DNA of 37,697 nucleotides from Rhodospirillales bacterium (lineage in GTDB: Bacteria; Pseudomonadota; Alphaproteobacteria; Reyranellales; Reyranellaceae): positions 1 through 37,697 of the forward strand of contig JACPOB010000148.1 in assembly GCA_016185145.1 (NCBI GenBank), given 5' to 3'. The translations under genes were made by a program, and so were the position numbers. Shown piece after piece: positions 31,781 through 37,697 of this stretch. The notes beneath the pieces are model-generated. The model searched no databases. It had not been told where the DNA came from and was given only the letters and a program-made list of their open reading frames with translations. Each line of letters begins with the position of its first letter. Within the stretch, counting starts at the first letter, position 1.

Positions 31781-32482
31781 ATGCGCCTGTTTCGACGCCC
31801 CGTGCAACGCTATGGCCTCACGCCCGAACCCGTCACACCTTATCAACGGGCCGGCCAGCTCTGGGACGAGCGTCTGGGCTCCGCCCGGGTGCAGGCCCAC
31901 AACTGGCGGCTGATGGCCTTCGGCTCATTGGCGCTCAGCGTTGGCTTGGCCGGTGGCGTCCTCTGGCTCGCGGCACAGAGCCGTGTCACGCCCTATGTCG
32001 TCGAAGTCGACAAGCTCGGCCAGGTGCGCGCCGTCGGGCCCGCGATCGAGCCCTACAACCCGACCGACGCGCAGATCGGCTGGTATCTCAGCCGTTTCGT
32101 CACCGACCTGCGCTCGCTCTCCATTGACCCCGTCATCGTGCGCCGTAACTGGCTGGAAGCGTACGACTACGTCACCGAGCGCGCCGCCGCCCTCTTGAGC
32201 GACTACGCCCGCGCCAACGATCCCTTCAAGTCGATCGGCGAGCGCTCGGTCTCGGTCCAGGTGACCAGCGTCGTGCGCGTCTCGGGCGATTCCTTCCAGG
32301 TGAAGTGGACCGAGCAGGCCTACGAGCACGAGAGCCTCGCCCGCACCGAGCGCTGGACCGCCATCCTGACCATCGTCGTGCAGCAACCCCGCACGGCCGA
32401 CGCGCTGCGCAAGAATCCGCTCGGCATCTACGTCAACGGGCTCAGCTGGTCGCGCGAGCTCAACCCCGGAGAAGGACCATGA
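31781..32482 (+). CDS. trbF: TrbF, VirB8-type assembly factor
   Basis: This 233-residue bitopic protein has a short cytoplasmic N-terminus (with P-V-T-P-Y-Q-R-A), one membrane helix at about residues 45-65 (F-G-S-L-A-L-S-V-G-L-A-G-G-V-L-W) and a periplasmic NTF2-like VirB8 domain. The domain shows V-V-E-V-D-K-L-G-Q and a C-terminal N-P-L-G-I-Y-V-N-G-L-S-W-S-R-E-L. VirB8/TrbF nucleates the channel. Its stop overlaps the trbG start by four bases. Confidence 0.94.
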   Translation: MRLFRRPVQRYGLTPEPVTPYQRAGQLWDERLGSARVQAHNWRLMAFGSLALSVGLAGGVLWLAAQSRVTPYVVEVDKLGQVRAVGPAIEPYNPTDAQIGWYLSRFVTDLRSLSIDPVIVRRNWLEAYDYVTERAAALLSDYARANDPFKSIGERSVSVQVTSVVRVSGDSFQVKWTEQAYEHESLARTERWTAILTIVVQQPRTADALRKNPLGIYVNGLSWSRELNPGEGP

Positions 32483-33483
32483 TTTTAGACGCCATGACAC
32501 GATTCCTGAGTTCGGCCCTGCTGCTCTCCACGTCTGCCTTGGCCCTGGTCGCCTGTGCCAAGAAACCGCCTTCGATCTCGTACGACTCGGCGTCGTTCCA
32601 GCCCGCCCAGGTCCAGCCCGAGCCGCCCAAGCCGGTGAAGATCGTCGAGGTGCCCAAGCCGCTGCCGTTGCCGGGGCAGCTCAGGCCACCGCCATCATCG
32701 CCGGCGCCCGATCCGCGGCCGCCGCAGGCGCGCGTCGACGCCGCCAACCAGGCGGCCCTGCGCGAGCCCAGCAAGGACGGCTACGTGAACGCGGTCCAGG
32801 TCTATCCTTTCAGCGAGGGAGCGCTCTACCGCCTCTATGCAGCCCCCGAGGAGGTCACGGACATCGCCTTGCAGCCGGGCGAGAGTCTTGTCGCCATCTC
32901 CTCGGGCGACACGGTCCGCTGGGTCGTGGGTGACACGACCAGCGGCACCGGGTCGTCCAAGCAGGTCCATGTGCTGGTGAAGCCGTTCGCCGCGGGGCTC
33001 AGGACCAACCTCGTCATCACCACCGACCGGCGCACCTACCATCTGGCGATGGAGAGCACCGAGCGCACCGCGATGGCCGCGATCTCATGGACCTATCCGA
33101 AGGATGCGCTGCTGGCGCTGCAGAAGACGAACGCGCAGGCTGAAGCGGTGGCACCTGTTGCCACCGCGGTCACCATCGAGAACCTGCGCTTCCGCTACGA
33201 CATCACCGGCGACAGGCCGCCGTGGCGGCCGGTGCGTGCCTTCGACGACGGCTCGAAGGTCTACATCGAGTTCCCCGCCCGCATAGATCAGGGCGAGGCG
33301 CCGCCCTTGTTCGTGGTCGGCGCCGACGGCGACAACCAGCTCGTCAACTATCGTGTGCGCTCCAACTACTACATCGTCGATCGGCTTTTTGCCGCGGCCG
33401 AGCTCAGGCTCGGGTCCAGTCCGCAACAGGTCGTGCGCATCAGCCGCACCGATGTCGCGCAGTCATCCGACGCGAAGCGCTGA
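32479..33483 (+). CDS. trbG: TrbG, VirB9-type outer-membrane core protein (lipoprotein-like)
   Basis: This 334-residue protein starts with a lipoprotein-type signal (L-A-L-V-A-C-A-K-K, lipobox L-V-A-C). A proline-rich stretch follows, then a VirB9/TrbG/CagX domain with V-Q-V-Y-P-F-S-E-G-A-L-Y-R-L-Y and the C-terminal motif Y-Y-I-V-D-R-L-F-A-A-A-E-L-R-L-G. It forms the outer-membrane ring with TrbI. The lipobox may compensate for the absence of a separate VirB7-like lipoprotein (TrbH/TrbK) in this operon. It overlaps trbF at the start. Confidence 0.93.
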   Translation: MILDAMTRFLSSALLLSTSALALVACAKKPPSISYDSASFQPAQVQPEPPKPVKIVEVPKPLPLPGQLRPPPSSPAPDPRPPQARVDAANQAALREPSKDGYVNAVQVYPFSEGALYRLYAAPEEVTDIALQPGESLVAISSGDTVRWVVGDTTSGTGSSKQVHVLVKPFAAGLRTNLVITTDRRTYHLAMESTERTAMAAISWTYPKDALLALQKTNAQAEAVAPVATAVTIENLRFRYDITGDRPPWRPVRAFDDGSKVYIEFPARIDQGEAPPLFVVGADGDNQLVNYRVRSNYYIVDRLFAAAELRLGSSPQQVVRISRTDVAQSSDAKR

Positions 33484-33507
33484 CTCCAACTCTAGCCAGC
33501 GGTAACC

Positions 33508-34755
33508 ATGAGCGACGATCCTTCCCGAGCCGACCCTCCCAAAGGCGATCCCGCCAGCTTCGTGCTGCGCGCCAGGCCGCGCCGCGTCATCCGCTTCAAG
33601 CGCCGACTGATCATCGCAGTGGCATCGTTCCTTTGCATCGCCCTCTTCGCCGCGCTCTGGCTGGCGCTTTACGGCCCGAAGTGGATGCGTTCGGGCGATC
33701 AGGAGATCGCCAGCGGAGGCCGCAAGTCCACGCCCGACAGCCTGTCGGCGCTGCCCGGCAGCTACGATCAGCTCAAGAAGCCGGTACCCAAGCTCGGTCC
33801 ACCGCTGCCCGGCGATCTCGGGCCCGCGATCGTGCAGAAGGAGAAGAGCCTCGGTATCACGCAAAGCGCTCGACCCAACCCGGACGAAGACGCCGAGCGC
33901 GCCGAGCGCATGCGCCTTGCCCAGCAGGCACGGCAGGCCAAGGAGGCGGGTGTCCTGTACCAGCTCTCGCGCGCTACCACAGCGGCGCAGAACGCAACTC
34001 CCTCACCATCGACACCCTCACCATCAGGTGGCTCGCCGCCAAAGCCAGCGACTTCGAGCACAGGGCCGACTGGATCGCGCCTCGCGCTTGATCCCGATCG
34101 CGACCAGAACTACCAGCAGCGCAAGCTCGACTTCCTCAATCAGCAGGCAGAGCCCGGCATCTACAACCCGCATAGCGTCCAGGAGCCCGTTTCGCCCTAT
34201 CAGGTTCTGGCAGGGAGCGTGATCTCGGCGAGCCTCGTCACAGGGGTGAACAGCGATCTGCCAGGGCTGGTCGTGGCCCAGGTGACGGAGAACGTCTACG
34301 ACACCGTCACCGGCCGCACCCTCCTCATCCCGCAGGGATCGCGGATCGTCGGCTCCTACGATAGCGTCGTGGCGTTTGGTCAGAAACGCGCGCTACTGGT
34401 CTGGCAGCGCATCGTCATGCCCAACGGCACGTCCATTCAGATCGACAACCTGCCGGGCACCGACCAGGCGGGCTATGCCGGCCTCGAGGACCAGGTCGAC
34501 TATCACACCTGGACCCTGCTCAAGGGCATCGCGCTCTCCACGCTGCTCGGCGTCGGCAGCCAGATCGGTTTCGGCAGCTCCGAGAGCGACCTGGTGCGGG
34601 CTATTCGCGAGTCCACCCAGCAGAGCGCCAATCAGGCGGGCCAGCGCATCGTCCAAAAGGATCTCAACATCCAGCCCACCATCACCGTGCGGCCCGGCTG
34701 GCCGCTGCGCGTCATCGTGCACAAGGATCTGGTGCTGCGGCCCTATCAACCGTGA
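33508..34755 (+). CDS. trbI: TrbI, VirB10-type channel scaffold
   Basis: TrbI bridges inner and outer membranes. The 415-residue protein has a basic cytoplasmic N-terminus, one membrane helix at about residues 35-55 (A-V-A-S-F-L-C-I-A-L-F-A-A-L-W) and a proline/serine-rich periplasmic linker. The VirB10/TrbI beta-barrel domain follows, with P-Y-Q-V-L-A-G-S-V-I-S-A-S-L-V-T-G and L-L-I-P-Q-G-S-R-I-V-G-S-Y. The conserved end is P-L-R-V-I-V-H-K-D-L. Length and order are normal. It is the last trb gene and runs into the DUF2274 gene by a GTGA overlap or a short gap. Confidence 0.95.
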   Translation: MSDDPSRADPPKGDPASFVLRARPRRVIRFKRRLIIAVASFLCIALFAALWLALYGPKWMRSGDQEIASGGRKSTPDSLSALPGSYDQLKKPVPKLGPPLPGDLGPAIVQKEKSLGITQSARPNPDEDAERAERMRLAQQARQAKEAGVLYQLSRATTAAQNATPSPSTPSPSGGSPPKPATSSTGPTGSRLALDPDRDQNYQQRKLDFLNQQAEPGIYNPHSVQEPVSPYQVLAGSVISASLVTGVNSDLPGLVVAQVTENVYDTVTGRTLLIPQGSRIVGSYDSVVAFGQKRALLVWQRIVMPNGTSIQIDNLPGTDQAGYAGLEDQVDYHTWTLLKGIALSTLLGVGSQIGFGSSESDLVRAIRESTQQSANQAGQRIVQKDLNIQPTITVRPGWPLRVIVHKDLVLRPYQP

Positions 34756-34766
34756 GGGTATCGATC

Positions 34767-35063
34767 ATGGGCGATCTCAAGCTCGGCAAGCTGCCGGACC
34801 GCACACCGGTCAAGCTCACCATCACCATTGCGCCGAGCCTCAACCGTGCACTTCAGGCCTATGCGGAGCTTTACCGCGAGACCTACGGCCAAGCCGAGCC
34901 CGTGGTCGAGCTCATTCCCTATATGCTCGAAAGCTTCCTGGCCAGCGATCGCAACTACGCCAAGGCGCTCAGGAACCGGCTTGACGCGGCAACTCGAGTC
35001 GATGGCCCGAAGTCGACACGACGGAAGCAGCGTTTGGGCGATGCGTCACCACCCGAGAGCTGA
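34767..35063 (+). CDS. DUF2274 protein at the end of the trb operon
   Basis: This 98-residue protein begins M-G-D-L-K-L-G-K-L-P-D-R-T-P-V-K-L and continues with a helical region, Y-A-E-L-Y-R-E-T-Y-G-Q and V-V-E-L-I-P-Y-M-L-E-S-F-L. This is the DUF2274 signature, a family found almost only after trbI in such conjugation operons. It resembles a small ribbon-helix-helix regulator, but the function is unknown. ATG 34767 has GAGGG eight bases upstream; a GTG at 34752 overlapping trbI is the alternative. Confidence 0.88.
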   Translation: MGDLKLGKLPDRTPVKLTITIAPSLNRALQAYAELYRETYGQAEPVVELIPYMLESFLASDRNYAKALRNRLDAATRVDGPKSTRRKQRLGDASPPES

Positions 35064-35074
35064 GGGAGGTTTGG

Positions 35075-35392
35075 ATGGCCATCATCGGGATGCTCACACC
35101 GGCGAAGGACGGGGGATGGATCGGCCGCATACGCACGCTGACGATCAATGCCAGGGTCCGATTCGTTCCCAACGACAATCGCAACAACGATCAGGCGCCG
35201 GATTACCGGATATACGTAGGCGCCAGCGAAATCGGCGCCGCTTGGCGAGATCGGAGGAGCAGCGATCGTGCAGGGAAGTATCTCCACGTGCGCCTTGATG
35301 ATCCCAGCCTGTCACAGCCGTTGAACGGAGCGATGATCACGGCGGCCGATGGCATCTCGGCTCGGCTGGTCTGGGGCAGGCGACGGCCATAG
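35075..35392 (+). CDS. DUF736 protein
   Basis: This 105-residue protein fits DUF736: it begins M-A-I-I-G-M-L-T-P with G-R-I-R-T-L-T-I-N, then D-Y-R-I-Y-V-G-A-S-E-I-G-A-A-W and Y-L-H-V-R-L-D-D-P-S. This family is common in alphaproteobacterial conjugative elements and plasmids and has no settled function. A GGAGG ribosome-binding site precedes the ATG, and it follows the DUF2274 gene by 11 bp. It appears to be the last intact ICE core gene in the window. Confidence 0.88.
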   Translation: MAIIGMLTPAKDGGWIGRIRTLTINARVRFVPNDNRNNDQAPDYRIYVGASEIGAAWRDRRSSDRAGKYLHVRLDDPSLSQPLNGAMITAADGISARLVWGRRRP

Positions 35393-35720
35393 CGCTGATA
35401 ACAAAGTCGCGCCAAGTGCCGTCCTCGCGACCTGTAATGAGCAGTCCGTAGGTTCATGTGTGGATGCCCCCGTCGATGCAAGAGATCTCTTAGCGGCGCG
35501 GGCGATGATCGGGTGCGGTCATGTGTCAGGCCTCGAAGTGCGGCTTTGCGACATGCCGCCGGCCGGTATGGAGATACGCAGACCAGGTGCAGATCAAATC
35601 GGCGAGCGCGAAGCTCGTTGAACCTAATTGCTTTTCCTGGCCTCGACCTGTCCGATCAGTTTGCCCTTACCGTTCCTCGACCTCCCTCATCGCCGACGCA
35701 CCAGCGTAAGCACCTGCCAA
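35393..35720. other. Non-coding or decayed stretch beside the IS110 element
   Basis: No frame here looks like a real gene. It probably holds the original intergenic sequence after the DUF736 gene plus the 3' flank of the IS110 element, whose exact border I cannot place because the family lacks clear terminal repeats. Confidence 0.35.
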
Positions 35721-36745
35721 TCAGGCCGGCGCCAGCGCTGATCCTCGATATTCTTCGCCCTTGCTGAGCATCGCCCAGACCGAACGGGCCATCTTGTTGG
35801 CCAGGGCAATGGCCACCACCAAGCGCGGCTTGTTGGCCGGCATTCGGGCCGGCCACGACCCCTTGGCCGCGCCCTTGCGGACTGCCCATCTGACGACCGT
35901 CATGGCGCCGATGATCAGAAGCCGGCGGATGTCGCGCTGCCCCATCTTTGACGTACGTCCCAGCCTCGGTTTCCCACCAGTCGTGTGTTGCCGAGGGACG
36001 AGACCAAGCAGGCAGCAAAGTCGCGGCCTCGCTTGAAGGTCGCCATCGGTGGCGCAAAGGCCTCGATTGCCGCGGCGGTGATCGGCCCCAGCCCCGGCAT
36101 GCTCTGAAGACGCTTCGCCGTCTCATCGTCCTTGGAGTGCTGCCGCAATCTCTTGTCGAGTTCCGCGATCTCGACATCAAGGCGGGCAATATGATCGAGG
36201 TATCGCTGGCCCAGCTCGCGCACGAGCGGATGGAGTGAGCCCGTGTCTTGCAGCGCAGTCGCCAGCACTTTCACCTTGGCAAGCCCGTGGGCGGCGACAA
36301 TCCCATGCTCCGCCAGATGGCCGCGCAGTGCGTTGACCAGCTGGGTTCGCTGCCGCACCAGCAGGTCGCGCGTCCGAAAGATCATTGATTGCGCTTGCTG
36401 CTCTTCCGTCTTCAACGCCACAAAGCGCATCGTTGGCCTTGAGGCCGCCTCGGCGATCGCCTCGGCGTCAGCGGCGTCGTTCTTCTGGCGACGCACAAAC
36501 GGCTTGACGTAAATCGGCGGAACGAGCCGCACCTCGTGCCCGAGACCGCTGATGGCCCGTCCCCACTCGTGCGCCGTCGCGCACGCTTCCATCGCCACGA
36601 TGGCGGGCGGATGCTTAGCCAGCAAGCCGAGCAACTGTGCCCGAGGCACCCTCTTGCGCAATATCGGCCGGCCGTCCTTCGACGCCGCATGTACCTGGAA
36701 GACTCGCTTTGCCAAGTCGATCCCAATGATCGTAGCCTTCTCCAT
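35721..36745 (-). pseudogene. IS110-family transposase, frameshifted
   Basis: The N-terminal frame from ATG 36745 has the DEDD domain (I-G-I-D-L-A-K-R-V-F-Q near residue 7, E near 53, and K-N-D-A-A-D-A-E-A near 88). It then has the C-terminal domain start, M-P-G-L-G-P-I-T-A-A-A-I-E. After F-A-A-C-L the reading shifts. The expected continuation (P-R-Q-H-T-T-G-G-K-P-R-L-G, then G-Q-R-D-I-R-R-L-L-I) is in the next frame down to the stop at 35721. One missing base at about 35999-36010 explains this, so the transposase is probably inactive. It is unrelated in detail to the IS110 piece at 99-746. Its upstream end apparently joins the DUF411 gene at about 36856. Confidence 0.85.
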
Positions 36746-36856
36746 GGATGCCTTCTCCTCTGCGGCTGGTCATGCAACATCACCAGCGTGGCACACTTCG
36801 ATGCCGTCGGGAGGGGCATCCACCCCATCAAATCCTGCCCCCGCAACCCGGAGTAG

Positions 36857-37081
36857 CTCGAAGGCTGCCACACGATGTTCGTTGACGGCTACGTGATCGA
36901 CGGTCACGTGCCTGTCGCCATCGTGCAGCGGTTGCTGACGGAGCGTCCATCGATCAAGGGCATCACCTTGCCCGGCATGCCGGCCGGCTCACCCGGGATG
37001 ACGGGCACCAAGACCGCTCCGTTCGTGCTCTACGCCCTGCCCAAGGACGGTGGCGCGCCGACCGTGTACGCAAAGGAATGA
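36857..37081 (+). pseudogene. DUF411 metal-binding-type protein, 5'-truncated
   Basis: The frame from 36857 reads L-E-G-C-H-T-M-F-V-D-G-Y-V-I-D-G-H-V-P and continues with G-I-T-L-P-G-M-P-A-G-S-P-G-M, the conserved core of DUF411 proteins associated with copper or other metal resistance. An in-frame TAG at 36854-36856 and the lack of a signal peptide show that the 5' third is missing, removed by the adjacent IS110 element. An ATG at 36875 could still start a 68-residue piece, but the family's first conserved cysteine motif precedes it. Confidence 0.75.
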
Positions 37082-37084
37082 TCG

Positions 37085-37561
37085 GTGAGCTCCCATATCA
37101 ATCCGACATCCGACACGACGCCGGGCAGCGCCTGGCGACGCCAGTTCCTTTATGCCGCGCCGACTGCTGTCGTTGCTGGACTGGTCGCCGTGCTTGGATT
37201 GGGGCTGACGCGCGATCCGCGTGAACTGCCGTCGACCCTGATAGGAAAGTCGGTGCCCAAGTTCGCGCTACTACCTGTGCTGGGGCGCACGCTGGGTCTC
37301 GCCAGCAGCGATCTCCGCGGGGAAGTCTCGTTGGTCAATTTCTTCGCCTCCTGGTGCGTAGCCTGTCGCGCCGAGCATCCGCTGCTCATGGCCATGGCGA
37401 AGTCGGGGGCGGTGACGGTCCACGGCATCAACTACAAGGACGCCCCGGTGGACGCGGCCCGCTGGCTGGACACGCTCGGCGATCCCTACACGCGCACCGG
37501 CGCCGACCTGGATGGCCGGATCGGCATCGAATGGGGGCTGTACGGCGTGCCTGAAGCCTAG
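37085..37561 (+). pseudogene. CcmG/DsbE-type thiol-disulfide oxidoreductase, 3'-truncated
   Basis: This 158-residue product has a membrane anchor at about residues 22-42 and a thioredoxin fold with the redox motif F-F-A-S-W-C-V-A-C. Relatives reduce apocytochrome c in the periplasm. The family motif G-V-P-E-T/A-F breaks off after G-V-P-E-A with a stop, and the last 25-30 residues are missing, so the gene was probably cut by an insertion starting near 37557. It starts at a GTG three bases after the DUF411 piece, so the two were likely one operon. Confidence 0.75.
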
Positions 37562-37697
37562 CTAGTTTCTGTCTCGAAAGGGTCTTTGTTGCAGGGATTG
37601 CGGTCATTTTTCGACGTCGCGAGCGAGGGGTGAAGGTCGGCTGCAGCGTGTTGGGTGGTAAGTGCTGGCGGTTTGGCGGTGGCGAGCGGCCAGACAG
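37562..37697. other. Probable end of a further insertion sequence at the window edge
   Basis: The sequence just after the truncated oxidoreductase (GTCTCGAAAGGGTCTTTGTT and following bases) looks like the terminal non-coding part of an insertion sequence, given where the gene is broken. I cannot assign a family and no coding frame is in view. Confidence 0.3.

Larger units (their letters stand above)
6232..37697. mobile_element. Integrative and conjugative element, left end visible, right end outside window
   Basis: The element starts at a 47-bp tRNA-Arg(CCG) 3'-end copy and carries, in order, a tyrosine integrase, a QseC/QseM-TraR/TraI-FseA-like regulatory block, RdfS-like excisionase, TraF, lytic transglycosylase, relaxase, a defence-like cargo cassette, TraG and a full trb type IV secretion operon. 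The orientation follows from the tRNA fragment. The tRNA reads on the minus strand and only its 3' half is present, so the element must lie to the right and the reconstituted tRNA should be at the far end. The regulatory and processing order resembles ICEMlSymR7A of Mesorhizobium loti. That comparison is from family knowledge, not a search. Confidence 0.8.

Noticed and set aside
1..37697. CRISPR array, rRNA genes or intact tRNA genes
   Set aside because: I saw no regularly spaced repeats, no rRNA sequence and only the 3' fragment of one tRNA.

Overview
The window is high-GC DNA from an alphaproteobacterium. The evidence is the strongly GC-biased third codon positions, the VirD2-like relaxases with a DUF3363-type C-terminal region, DUF2285, DUF2274 and DUF736 proteins, and a TraR/TraI quorum-sensing module of the kind seen in rhizobial elements. 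It is almost entirely mobile DNA: the conserved core of an integrative and conjugative element (ICE) whose left end is visible, preceded by the remains of a second element. I cannot name the genus.

Positions 1-6231 are outside the main ICE. They hold the tail of an ISL3-type transposase, a 5'-truncated IS110 transposase, a first relaxase gene with a candidate oriT in front of it, a HigB/HigA toxin-antitoxin pair under a small palindrome, a short unknown gene and a large serine recombinase. At 6232-6278 lies a 47-bp copy of the 3' end of a tRNA-Arg(CCG) gene, on the minus strand. It runs from the anticodon loop to the encoded CCA. I read it as the attachment-site core of the ICE that extends to the right.

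Positions 6256-16012 are the integration, regulation and DNA-processing half. They hold a tyrosine integrase with a coupled unknown gene and an overlapping excisionase-like gene. A divergent XRE repressor/DUF2285 pair follows (QseC/QseM-like), then TraR and TraI with an 18-bp lux-type box between them. A DUF2285 activator (FseA-like) is split between two frames joined at a T-run, which is a candidate programmed +1 frameshift. RdfS-like excisionase, TraF peptidase, a lytic transglycosylase, a second candidate oriT and the RlxS relaxase complete this part. The order closely follows the regulatory circuit described for the Mesorhizobium loti symbiosis island ICEMlSymR7A: quorum sensing activates FseA, FseA activates excisionase, and QseM blocks both TraR and FseA.

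Positions 16161-22498 are cargo between the relaxase and the coupling-protein gene. Two paralogous GHKL (MutL/MORC-like) ATPases, each ending in a predicted PD-(D/E)XK nuclease domain, flank a cytosine-5 DNA methyltransferase and a Vsr-type endonuclease. The first ATPase, methylase and vsr form one operon. The second ATPase faces them on the other strand. This is the best candidate for an under-described defence (restriction-like) system in the window.

Positions 22664-35392 are the mating-pair-formation half: a small membrane protein, TraG/VirD4, a ribbon-helix-helix protein, then trbB-C-D-E-J-L-F-G-I with overlapping stop/start codons, DUF2274 and DUF736 genes. No trbK is visible. Positions 35393-37697 are a damaged accessory end. 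A frameshifted IS110 transposase has cut into a DUF411 gene, and a CcmG/DsbE-type thioredoxin gene is broken off near the right edge. The far end of the ICE, where an intact tRNA-Arg is expected, lies beyond the window.
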